From contig NC_133948.1 of the NCBI RefSeq assembly GCF_031877795.1, positions 10,214,948-10,278,947 of the forward strand: a stretch of 64,000 bases of DNA, written 5' to 3'. Shown one piece after another: positions 23,701-34,299 of the stretch. Below the pieces are notes generated by a model. The model was not told where the DNA came from and made no database searches. It worked only from the letters and a program-made list of their open reading frames with translations. This stretch comes from Strix aluco. Taxonomy: Eukaryota > Chordata > Aves > Strigiformes > Strigidae. The stretch's first letter is position 1; every line of letters starts with the position of its first letter. The position numbers and the translations under genes were made by a program.

Positions 23701-24163
23701 GGACCTCAGCAACCTCTAACCTCCTCCTCCTCCCCTGTCCCCCCTCCCATTTCTCTGCCATCCCGCCAATTCCCTGCTTCTCTCATCGCCTGTCGCCCCC
23801 CTTCCCGCCACTTCCTTGCTCCCCTCACAGCCACTTCCCTGCGCCCCCGCCATTTTCCTGTCCCTCTCACGACCCGTCCCCCCAACGCTTTCCAGCTCCC
23901 GCTATTTTCCAGCCCCCCCCCCCCCGGCTTCCCGCCCGCCATTTCTCAGCCCTCAGCCCCTCAGCGCGGTGTCCCTCGGCCCGGCTCTGCTCACCGGAGC
24001 CGTACTTGACCTCGTGCGAGTGGAGCCGCACGCTGTGGCGGGTGTTGAGCAGCTTCAGCACCGAACCGCAGGTAACAGCGCCCGGCGCCGGTTCCCTGCC
24101 GTGACACAGCCCGCGCAGCAGCGACAGGAGCAGGAGCGGGAAGAGGCGGCAGCCGCCCCGCAT
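20739..24163 (-). CDS. SDF2L1: SDF2L1, stromal cell-derived factor 2-like 1 (ER lumen)
   Basis: Three coding exons on the - strand: 24163-23995, 23126-22930 and 21017-20739. Each intron begins GT and ends AG, and the joined frame is 645 bp (214 residues; human 221). Residues 1-22 form a signal peptide (basic start, LFPLLLLSLL core). Three MIR repeats follow at about 31-85, 93-148 and 149-203, with conserved stretches TCGSVLKLLNTRHSVRLHSH, GQQSVTGVEASDDANSYW and WKAMEGVFIKPS. The C terminus is HDEL, the ER retrieval signal. HDEL and the EASDDANSYW segment separate it from the paralogue SDF2, which ends differently. The family works in the ER lumen with the DNAJB11 (ERdj3) cochaperone and BiP on unfolded clients and is induced by ER stress; the promoter here carries an ERSE-II site. 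The start is the only ATG that gives a signal peptide in this frame. Confidence 0.96.
21018..22929 (-). other. SDF2L1 intron 2
   Basis: The donor is CAA then GTGAGT and the acceptor CTAACAG then GAAGTAAG. The phase is 0, joining SNNQ to EVSAF. Contents are AT-rich. A loose repeat of an ACCAACAAAC-type unit lies near 21226-21270. No internal gene was seen. Confidence 0.85.
23127..23994 (-). other. SDF2L1 intron 1
   Basis: The donor is TCCG then GTGAGC and the acceptor AAACAG then GAAGTGGG. The phase is 1, completing Gly57. The 5' part (23.5-23.95 kb) is C-rich on the + strand and produces long Pro/Ser-rich open frames that I treat as compositional artefacts. A poly-C run occurs near 23915-23926. 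Confidence 0.85.
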
Positions 24164-24640
24164 CGCGCCGCAGCCCGGCCGGCACCGCCGCCCCGACACC
24201 GCCCTCAGCAGAGCGCGCTTCCGCACCCCCTCCGCCGGCCCAGCCAATCGCCCCGCGCCAGCGCCGCGGTCGGCCAATCCCGCCCGCCCTCTGCTCGGCC
24301 TCGCTCCCGCATTGGGCCACGGCTTGGTGACCTCAACGCCGGGAGCCTCTGAGCGGAGAAGCTCATTGGACAATGGGAAAGGGGTGACCAATCAGAGCAG
24401 GCGGCGTGGCACCTCCCAGGGCAGGACGCGAAGGGGGACCGCGGCGCTTTTACCTCAGCGACGCCTCAGGCGGGTCCTGGGGATGGGTCGAGCCCGCGGA
24501 CCCCGGGATAGGCCCGCATGGGCCCGCGCCGCCCCCACCCCCACCCCTGGGTGCCTTCGCACCGGGCCCGGGGCATTGTCAGCCCCGGCTGCCGGGCGCT
24601 CCGGCAGGCGATAGCCTTGAGCGCCCCCGGGACAGCGCTG
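24164..24640 (-). promoter_or_regulatory. SDF2L1 CpG promoter with CCAAT boxes
   Basis: The CpG-rich stretch directly upstream of the SDF2L1 start has no TATA box and at least five CCAAT/ATTGG elements: 24244-24248, 24274-24278, 24311-24315, 24365-24369 and 24388-24392. NF-Y binding to such boxes is the usual platform for ER-stress promoters. The CCAAT at 24244 is followed 9 bp later by CCAGC, resembling but not matching the second half of a classical ERSE (CCACG). Confidence 0.75.
24311..24321 (+). promoter_or_regulatory. ERSE-II unfolded-protein-response element
   Basis: ATTGGGCCACG is a perfect match to ERSE-II (ATTGGNCCACG), the element described in the HERPUD1 promoter and bound by NF-Y with ATF6 or XBP1. 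It lies about 150 bp upstream of the SDF2L1 start codon, which fits the known ER-stress induction of this gene. Confidence 0.8.
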
Positions 24641-27600
24641 ACAGGAATCCTTGTGCTTCTCTCACTGGGCGTTTGTTCTTGCTGAGAACTGGTGTATGTC
24701 GGAGGAGAGCAGCCCAGGTTTGTTACAGCAGCCCTCTCATCTGACGTGTAGTCTGAGCTGTAAGAAAAATAGCGGCCAGGTCACTCTGTTGTTAAGGGCC
24801 TTGGGAGAAAACATGCTGCAAGTAGGACTGGTCTGTCAGTTATCAGTTATCAGAGCCAGAGAAGAGCAAATGTCTTCCCAGTGAGAGCAGGTCAGCCATA
24901 AACCAGCTCTAAGGTTACTAACCCAGGTGCGGGGGATGGCCTAGATAAAGCCTCAGGGAGCCAGAATTTTGCAGAAATAGGTCAATCAGCCCGTGCTGTT
25001 GCATTCAGGCCGCTTCTAGCTCAGAGCTGGCAGGTGGCACGTTCAGGTCTGCTCCTCCCTGCAGTTCTGGTTCTTAAGTTGTGTAAATATGTACCCATCT
25101 GGGGGACTTACAAATGTAACAATGGTGAAAAACAAAGGAAATTCATGGTAGTGAACTGTCTTGCATGATAATACACCACTGGTCCAGTCATTTCTGGATT
25201 ATATTAGAACTTCTGATGACAGGGCATAAATACAAAGAAGAACTAACAATGGTTGGTGTATCATTGTAGTGATCACATCTTTGCTTTTGGATCTGGAAGT
25301 TCACCTTCTGTGATTCAGTCTCTTTTGTGAAGTTCGTCTAACGGAAAGAGATTATTAAGCTCTATCCTGTATAAAAGCTGCATAAATTAACATATGTACT
25401 GTCCTTCATTGCATAGTTTTGCAGACTGAAGAACGCACACCCACACCCCTCCGCCCCAAACGTCTCCTTTATCAATAGGAAGCAACCATGGGCAAAGGAC
25501 ACAGGAACTCCTACACAGTCCATTAGCTTTTGCCTCTGAAACAGCTCATTGGATTGACCCATATACCACATCACAGTCTGGTGTGAGTCTTGTGTAACAG
25601 TCCCAGGAATACAAAGTTAACAGAGCAAAAGCTTTTGACCTTCTTAGCAGCAAGGGAACAGGTAGAAGGGCACCTGCCTTGGGACTTAAGTCTTTGTAAC
25701 AATGGTATTCTGCATGTGCAACAGCAATCAACTGAAACACTGCACTTTCTATTATAGGATGATTTAGAAAGCACATTAGTGTTGCTGGCTAGCAGAAACA
25801 TCATAAGATGCTCAGCTGACTCTCTATCTCTTCCACCAGACCTGGATCTGCGAGGCTTTTTCCTACCCATGTGATACCACTCAATTGAACTATTAGTTTT
25901 CTTTATGCTGGCTTTGGCCCATTTCATATAGCTATACCTACATCTAAGAAAAATCTCTGACTTAAATGTTAGGCCTGCATTAAACCAAGCCTGAGTACTA
26001 CTCAGTCACATACGTGCACATGTACACACACAGACACACTCAATGTGTTTTACTGAGGACTAAAACCTCATTTCCTTGTGCCGGAAGTATAAATGTTTGC
26101 TCACAGAAAAGCTAAAAAAGATCACCCATTGATAGTCAAATGCTGTATTTCTATGTCATTGTAAGAAGCCTTGCTGTTCTAACTAAGACAACAGCTCACA
26201 TTTGCTGCTGTTGTTATAAATGGGGCAAAACCAGATGTCTGTGGCTGCCATTTTAGCCGTGGAAAATCAATCATATGGGGCTTTAGCTGGCACCTGTCTG
26301 TCTTTCTGGGAGGTCGTTCAGTCTCTGTGCGTTTAGTGCCATTTACATGGTGCTCCCTACAATGCTTTTCAGTCCTACTTTAGAAACATAATTGGGTTAG
26401 AACGGTTGCCAACATAGAACCCCATCAGTGCCAAACACCCGTGGCAATTAACAGCTACCTCATTGCTACAGGGCCCACTATTGTTTCCAGTAGACTACTG
26501 TAAGCTACAGGTAAAATTGTCTCAGAAATTATGTGACGGTGCACATTGGCAACGGAAACATCAGCTTTTTTGATAGGAATCTCATTATGATTCTTGTTTA
26601 TGCACACAAAATAATTCAACAGTGCTGTAAAAGGGGAGAATGTAACTAGTATGCCTCTGCCTTCAATCACTTAACCCTGCAGTCCTTGCGGACACTTGAT
26701 TTTCAAGGATTTTGAAAAAGCCTACCATTTCCACTCAGATGCACCTGTAGCTATAACCTGTCCCTCCCTGAAAAACAGGTTTTAGCGGATTTGGCAGTGG
26801 CAAATGCTTTTAGCATACAGAAATGAGAAATCTGTGGTACAAGAAAATTTCAGAGGGCATATGCTGGCCCAAAGCAACATATTACAGAAAATTATTTTCC
26901 TCCTTTTTATATTGGCCTTTGTTAAACATGCTTTAAGCCTTCTGCTTGCTTTGCATGACAAAAGCAGTGACTGACAACTAAGGTAGCATAGCAGGCAACT
27001 CCTGGGCTTGATCTACACCCCAAAAAGCGCTGGTGCATCTTAAGACAGCCCTTGATTTGTGGAGAACACTGCAGTAACGTCACCTGGATACTTTCTCAGA
27101 CTGTCACTAACCTTAGGCAAAATAGACAGGGCACACTTCTGAAGATATTAGTGCCTGATACAAAAATAAGTTCATATGAGCTCTTCCACTGACTGTTCTC
27201 TGCATCTGGATCTTTCCCTGATATCAATAAGGATAAACTGTACTGAAATGAAAGGAGGAACAGTAGAGAATAAGGCCTGTAAACATTCCATGTTTTTTTC
27301 TGTCTCTTTTCACCCCACACTGATGAACTGATGGCTATAAACCTCACTTCAGATCAAACATTTGTATCCACTGGCATACCTTACAACAGAGCTCTTCTGT
27401 GACCCCTAAGCATAATACAAATAGTAAACACTAGTAATAACAATAAAATGTTGTTACCCAGGGAGAAATTGAAATGACAAAAAAGATGGCTTGCCAAAAA
27501 TTTATAGAATTACAGTTTTTTATCACTCAGCCCAAGTTGTTTAAGGACTAGAGACCCAAAATCAGCTATTCAGATTTTTGCACTCAGTAGATATAATGTA

Positions 27601-28017
27601 AGATAAGCAGAGTAGGTAAATAAGCAGAAGACATTTGACAAAAAATTATTAATATATTAATATTTAAATGGAAGAATTTTTCATGTGGGGGAGAACAGTT
27701 GATGACTTTTTTATTGCTGTCTTCTGTTTCTAGTCTTTGAGGAAGAGAGGACTTCCTTGAAAGTTCTGCAGAGTCCTGGCGATCTGTGTCTGGTAACATT
27801 GTCAGCATCTCTCAGCTCCTCTCCTGACTGATGCTAGTCCTTCAAGGAGATGGGATCTCCCCTCAGAGCTCCAAAAGAATTATCGTGCATTTCCATTCAA
27901 TCAGTTGAGATTTTCCAGGTGCTTTCAGTGATGCTGGGAAGCGACAACAATCGCTGTAAGTGATCTGCCAGATTAATTTACATGTGTAGTAACATTGCTG
28001 AGGAGTTCCCAATGTTC
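24641..28017. other. Intergenic stretch upstream of SDF2L1
   Basis: No gene recognised. The - strand frame at 25571-25927 (118 codons) contains a basic segment KKPRRSRSGGRDRESAE but has no family I know and no clear splice context. The rest is AT-rich with short frames. Confidence 0.35.
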
Positions 28018-28629
28018 TCATTGATAACACGAGCTCTTTGGTAGAAGGAACTCTTTTGCGATGACAAGGAATACTGATGGTTCTACAGCTGTCTCTTCTT
28101 CCATGTCTGACAAAATAGGTGATTCTCCCTGGCTATCATTTGTACTACTAGATTTTTTAGAGGTTGTTGTTTGTCTTAAAAGTTCATCAGTAGCCTGCTT
28201 TAGTAAGTCTTCTACCTCTTGTGGTAGATTTTCAGGGAATTTTGGAGGTGGTAGTTCTGTCATCTCTGGAAGGAGTGATATTTTGGCTAATGGGTTCCTT
28301 GGTTAATTCTACTTTGCTGATACTCACTTTTTGTTTAGGTAAAATCTTTCTGTCCCTCACTTCTGATGTAAGCTTTTGACTTGCTTCAGCCATATTTGTG
28401 CTGATAGCCTTACACCATTGCCCTTCAGTTTTTTGAAGCCAAACATCATGTCAAGGTGTACCTTTGTAACAGGAACAAACATAAATCCAAGCCAATCTGA
28501 AAGTATTTTTTCACAGTAAATAAAAGTGTGTCTGACTGTATTTTCAACAGGAGACTCAACAATCTCCTCGTGACTTCTGAAAAACCTGTATCCTCCCAAC
28601 TTTACTTTTTTTGCTTCCCCACTCCACCC
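28018..28629 (-). CDS. Candidate exons of an unrecognised gene at the CCDC116 position
   Basis: Two open, exon-like blocks on the - strand. The upstream block runs from 28629, after a pyrimidine-rich stretch ending TTCCTAAAG, and stays open to a stop at 28357. It includes GGYRFFRSHEEIVESPVENT and IYCEKILSDWLGFMFVPV. The downstream block starts at 28265 after CTCCTTCCAG and reads MTELPPPKFPENLPQEVEDL, then a Ser/Thr- and Glu-rich tail, with a stop at 28018. A GT at 28415 (AATG then GTGTAAGG) would join the blocks in frame across about 150 bp. I do not recognise the protein. CCDC116 lies between YDJC and SDF2L1 in mammals on the SDF2L1 strand, so an ortholog or its remnant is a reasonable guess. 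No full gene could be assembled. Confidence 0.3.
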
Positions 28630-30480
28630 CTTTAGGAAGCAGAGTGCTTAGAAGTAGAGAAAGTGCAAACTATTTCCAGCTGTCAAAAAAATAAATCAAA
28701 GACAATGATTAAAGATTTTATGCATTAATGCTTTATATGTAAAATGTAGCTTTTTTGGTTTTTTCTCCTTAACATGAGTACCTGCCCCTGATCTCTTTAA
28801 TTCATTTTAATGGCTCCTGATCAACATTTGTCAAAATCAGATTCAGACTTAACCCTTGCTCATGCTTAGACAGTGTAAATTGAAACTGTGGAAGTTATTT
28901 TGAATTTGTAGATATGGATTGGAATTGTAGTTCTGATGACTAACTTTCTATTTCAGTCTGAGAATATAAAAATGCAATGTATGTTACATCATTTCAGGCA
29001 GCTTTTAAAATAATTCTGTGGTTCATGAGATTTGAAGAACTTCTAGATATCTGTCTGTCTCAATGGTAGGTAAATATTCATGTAATCATGAAAATTCCAC
29101 TGAACATCTATGCATCTTTTATAAAATCTGCCCATTTCTGACCTCAGTAAACATGTTATTCTGCCTAGAGATAACTTGTTCTAGGTACCTTTATCATAAA
29201 TACCAAGAAATGAGCTCCAGATAGTGTAACTTCCAGAGAGGGCAAACTGAAGTACTGAGTTTTGATGCAATCAAACAGTTAATGGAATCAGATAGCCTAG
29301 GTTAAGCTATTAATGTCCACAGCTGAATAATACCTATTTTGGACCCATCGTTTAGTAGACTAGTAGAAGGATTCCCTGTCCCAACTCTTTTGTGACCAGG
29401 CATCTTTGTATATTTAATAGACCTCAACATCAGGCAAAGAGGCATCTGGAATAGGAATGGGCAGGCTTTACATCATCTCAAACCCAGTCAGAAATCACAG
29501 ATGCTGTAGCTTAGTTCATATTCAAATACTATTTTTTACTCCACATTAGACGCTCTGAAGGAAATGCAGCAGAGAGAAAATAACTCTCTGAAAAATGGGA
29601 AGGTGAATTAAAATTCACTGTCAATAAGCAATATATAGTCTCACTGAAGACCAGAGGCCTGCTATCTGCATCAGGAAGGATTTGAACTTGGTACTTTAAT
29701 AGTACATCATAATTTAATGCAAGTGTCAAGTTAATAATAAGGTCATGATGGCAAATTTTGCCTTTCACTTTCAGCCACCTTGCTAGCACCATGCACCTTG
29801 TCAGGTATTGACATTATTTTGTGCTGGTGTAAATTCAGGTGATTTCAGAAAAAGGAAGAGGGAAGGTGACTGGTATACTGCCTAGCTGGTCTTATGTGGC
29901 GTGCAGGGAAGCCTTTCGACTCTTAGCAGATGTACCCTAGAATTTGGGGATTTCAACCCTTTTTGATGCAAGATGGAGGAAGTTGTTATAAGGAACCGAT
30001 TGCAAGTCACAAGTAAGGGGTCTAACCACAGGATTTTGGTGTGTTTATCCAACATTATACAATTAGTTTTGAGTCCATTTGGAGCAATGCTTTTTGCTGC
30101 TTTCATCTCAGGTAACAGCTCCTGTGCCCAGGGTTCAGAAGAGCTACCTCTGGGCAGAACCCACCTGCTACATCCTCACCCTACTGGGGATTTGGGCAAC
30201 CGTCTAGCATTACTGCCATTGTGCACACCCATTTGCCCATAAACTGCTCTTTCTAGTCGCCTTCTAATCTGGGTGTCGTAGGAAGGACTGGGAGCATTAA
30301 GCGCCCCTGCTTTGTCCCACAGCTGCACATCCTGCTCTGAGCTCAGGCCCAGCCCTCCTGGCAGACCCACGTTGGCAGGGAAGCCCGCAACAGTTCAAGG
30401 GGTGCTCAGCAGCTGGGTGGGAGGGGGAACGGGAACATGCTGCTCTCCTTCGGGCTTCTCTTTACCGTTCCTGCCAGCTA
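28630..30480. other. Stretch between candidate exons and orphan promoter
   Basis: The - strand frames at 29529-29792 (87 codons) and 29882-30106 (74 codons) are open but show no motif I recognise. They could be further exons of the candidate gene at 28.0-28.6 kb or chance. Otherwise nothing is seen. Confidence 0.3.
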
Positions 30481-30735
30481 TACGAGAAGAGAAAACCTCT
30501 CTCTCTCGCCACAAAATGGCGCCCCCGTGCCTGGCTGCCTCCTACCCAGGCAGCACCGCGCCCGCCACCAGGGCGGGACCAGGCGCTGCGCAGGCGCAAC
30601 GGCCGCCCCCGCCGCGGGGCACGCCGGGAGCTGTAGTGCGGCGGGCGCGCGCCTTGCCCACAGCGGGGCCCGCCCCCGCACACCCGCCCTGGCCCCACAC
30701 AGCACAGGACCTTCCTGGAGGACCGAGGTAACTCG
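30480..30735. promoter_or_regulatory. Orphan CpG promoter with YY1, NRF1 and ZNF143-like sites
   Basis: A compact CpG-rich block in otherwise AT-rich DNA. AAAATGGCG (30513-30521) fits the YY1 core AANATGGCG. TGCGCAGGCGCA (30587-30598) fits the NRF1 palindrome with one central mismatch. GGGAGCTGTAGT (30626-30637) is the complement of ACTACAGCTCCC, the ZNF143/THAP11-associated ACTACAnnTCCC motif. Such a combination is typical of housekeeping, often bidirectional, promoters. The nearest candidate product is the unassigned - strand gene at 28 kb, but no transcript can be traced. Confidence 0.6.
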
Positions 30736-33700
30736 CTTTTCTGTCTCACCCAAGGCTGGTCATGTCTGTGAATTTTAGGAAATGCGGGCACTTGCAGCCC
30801 AGCTTTCCTCATAGCTACATTTCTTCACTTCTGTCAGGTTCACTCAACTCGGATGCTGAAAATCACAGCTAACGAACACATGCTCCTCCAGCACTCTTGC
30901 ATATCACCTACCTCAACCTCTGCAACAGCCCACGCATTTTCTTTTCCCTTCTGTGCTATACCTCACCGCAGTGCCCTCCATCTGCCCTGGCCAGGGCAGT
31001 TGGACCAGCCAGTTTTGCCCCTGGGCTACAGATTATGTTGGGGACTGCAGCTCCAGAGCCACATGCTGTATTGGCTTGTTGCAGGACCTCCACCTCTGCT
31101 GCAAAGGAGGTTGGAACTGGCCAAGGCATCCCACTGCTACTGAGAGGAGACTGAGATGGGCGCCAACAGTGTGAACACAAATGTCTTGTTTCTTCTGAAA
31201 ACCAACCTCAGTAGAGGAATGAAAAGGCTTCAATTTAAGCATTTCTACAGAAGCCACTGAACTTCCAAGATTTTGTAAATAATTGTGGCTGGGGAAGAGA
31301 AGAAAATGTTAACATCCTTTAATTTAAAAAAAGGATTTTACTTTGTCTCATTCAAACATCTTTTACAATTCACACTTTCAGTAAAATTTCATGCAAGAAA
31401 AAGACAAATCAAGTCCTACTGTGCTACCATTGTAATCCCAAATGAACTAACTCACTGCAGCCAAGGGAACAAGAAAAAAAAAATACATTTTTTGTCAACA
31501 GGCTGCTTGTTGGAAGCATTAATTGTTAGGAAGTGCTTTTGTGAAATACAGGAAACCTCTAAATCCACTACTTAATAACTCGAAGTTCAGGGAAAGAAAT
31601 TCAAGCTTAAAACCAGTGAGGCATCTGAGGATGAAGAGAGCTTCTGCTGGCTTCCATGACTAAGATAAGGTACAGCTATGTTTTGTTTCACAGAATCATC
31701 TAGGTTGGAAAAGACCTTGAAGATCATCTAGTCCAACCATTGACCTAACAATGACAGTTCCCAACTACAACATATCCCTCAGCACTACGTCGACCCTTCA
31801 GTTAAGCTGGAAGATGTGACCTGTGCTTAGTACATGTCCTGGCTCATGCAGCTCCACCAGAAACACTGGCCAGTATTCTCATTCATGTCTTCATCGAAGA
31901 GGAGAGATTAGCCAGAGGAAGCCTGCCTTGCCTTTCAGCTCCAGGTTGAATTTGTAAGAGACTTTCCTCTGGACTATGTGGGGGTTGGCTGCAAGGGCTA
32001 TTTTGTCAGCCAGCTGGCTGCAGAGGAAACATTGTGCTGGTATCTGAGGGGGATGCGGCAGTGGCAAGATTTGTTTGCTGGGGAGTTTTTGCTTCCAGTC
32101 ATGGGAAGGAGAGCTAGATAAACAGGAATGACATCAGAAAAGAAAAGCCTCCAGGAACTCTATTCAATATTTAAGAAGAATGTTACCTTAATAGCATTAT
32201 ACACATACTAAGGTTAAGAAGGCTGAGATGCCAAGCTTTGTCTCAGATTCTTATGTAATGCCTCTCACCTGTGCAGAGGTAAGCAGCATTGACACTACTA
32301 GAAAGAGGCAAGAAAACCCCAGAGTTTGCATTGGCAAAGGCAGGAGGTACTTGGTTTTGATTCATGACATTACTTCAGAGTTGTGCTGACTTCATCTGTT
32401 ACAGTAATAGCTCTCATCAGTAAGTGAAGCCCTGGGGGAATGTGGGCAGGCTGTGAGGTTCATTTCCCAGAAGGGGAAGCAAGTAACAGTTGCACAAATA
32501 CCCACTCTGAAATACCAAGGGCACTGGAAACCCTTACAGAGCATCAAAAACTTTTCTGTAACAGAGACAACTATTAAATGATGGAAATGCTCACAGGAAT
32601 TGCTAGAATGAAGATTTAGCAAGATCTCTACAGCATGTTAGCATGATTTGTTTGGAATTTCATTCCAAATAATTTTTCAATGAGAAAGGAGTCACTAAGG
32701 GGGCAGAAGGCTGTCTCCAGCTCTCACCATGATTTCCTGTTGTCAGTGTTCAGTTACATGTCAGGGAGGAGTAAGCTCTCAAAAGTGATGCACAGCTGAT
32801 GTTCACTCTAGATCCAGCAGAAATCTCCATGCTGCCCATTTCAGGGTCTATATGGAGAGCATAGCCTAGGAACCAAATTCTTGCATAAACAACATTGCCA
32901 CCACCCATTCTTTTATTTTCTTCCTTCAAAGTATCAAAATACTCTCACAAACAATCTTCCAAATCTTAGCTGCCCCTCTAAGTGCCCTCAAGCAAACGGA
33001 AACGTTTTTTCTGCTGCAGAGCCATCTGAGGTGGGAGGCAGAGGCATTCCCCTCCCCAAGTTCTGTAGCAGTTTGCTATGTGGACTGCAATCGATGGGAG
33101 CCTAAAGATCAACAGGGCTGCAGCCTACCTTGATTCATTGGTTCCAAATCCCCCAAATGTGAGGGCACAGACATGGAGAACCACTGGCTACACAGGTGCT
33201 CATGCCCCCACACACAGATGTTTCACACCTCAGCTCCGGGCGTGAAAGTGGTGGAATCCCCTCCATTGAACTGTGCTGCTTTGTCTCCACAAACTAATGG
33301 TGCTTCCTTTGCTGAGAAGGACGGTCAGTCTCTGGTTAAGCCTGCACATCATCTCCTTGACTTTGAGGCTTGGGTATGCTGGCTGTCTTTTAGGAATTGA
33401 ATTTGCAGAAAGGGGGAACACCTGGACGCTCTGGTTTCTTCAGGCAAGGACTGCTCAGAACTGAGAATAGGGTTGTGGTTGCAATGAAGGAGCTAAGTTA
33501 GCCCAAATGACTTTACCTTAGCCATGAATTAAGCAGCAGGATGGTCACTCTATTCCCACAGAAACAACCCTTGAAGCCTTTTCCAGCCTGTCCCACCCCA
33601 GCTGCTCTTCCAAGCAGCCCATGCTTGGCCTGACAGCTGTTTCTTCTCTTCCCCAGCTCTCTTACCTCCATGTCGGCACAGGTTCAGACATGGAAGTCCC

Positions 33701-34290
33701 CATCATCCATGCAAGGGTCCCAGTCCCAGCGTGATCCCTGCTTCCTGGGACAGGTTAACAGCAACCACCAAGACAGCTACCCTGAATCCATGGCCATGTT
33801 ACCCTGGCATGTTCTGAACTATCAGTCTCTCCCTGTCCCAAACATGTTTGTTGCTTCTCCTGCAGCAGCAGGAGAGCAATAGCAGGAGTGGATGAGTATT
33901 TTGGGATAACATTACAGACTGAGAAGGGGTGTGTTCTATGTTGATAGAACTTCATCTTCTCCTTCTACAGGTGAAAAACAGGCTGATAGTGTCTCCCACT
34001 CAACATTTCTAAGCTACTCAGTGCTTTCATTTTCATTCTGGTAGGTCAAGAATAGCTTTCCTGCAGTAAGAAAAAGTAGCAGTTTGATGCCAGGACAAAC
34101 AGGATTTTACATGCAGCCTGATGGAGAACTGGCTGACATCCAGCACAGAACGACAGCACCTTAGAAGCTGCCCTTCCTGGATCTCTCTTCTGTTCTCCCT
34201 GGCCAGCATCAAGAGCTGTGCAGACTTCCTGACCCGGGTTTACTGAACTGCAGCTGTAAACTCGCACCGAGCTCACACTGCCAGCAAACG
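30736..34290. other. Intergenic stretch upstream of YDJC
   Basis: No gene recognised. It contains one truncated CR1 tail (31686-31800). Open frames are short and lack motifs. Confidence 0.4.
31686..31800 (-). mobile_element. CR1 LINE 3' end fragment
   Basis: Read on the - strand the segment ends GACTAGATGATCTTCAAGG, TCTTTTCCAACC and GATTCTGTG, the characteristic CR1 3' untranslated end. It closely matches the end of the larger copy at 55.9 kb, although the terminal octamer repeat is reduced to one unit. It is 5' truncated, non-coding and clearly old. Confidence 0.88.
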
Positions 34291-34299
34291 GTGGTGGGG

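Noticed and set aside
23509-24009. 166-codon Pro/Ser-rich + strand frame over the SDF2L1 5' region
   Set aside because: It is antisense to SDF2L1 exon 1 and intron 1, and its composition reflects C-rich sequence.
25571-25927. 118-codon - strand frame with a basic KKPRRSRSGG segment
   Set aside because: No family recognised, no convincing splice or start context, and Cys-rich low-complexity end; kept only as a remark.
29529-29792. 87-codon - strand frame
   Set aside because: No recognisable motif and AT-rich codon use; could be an exon of the candidate at 28 kb but nothing supports it.
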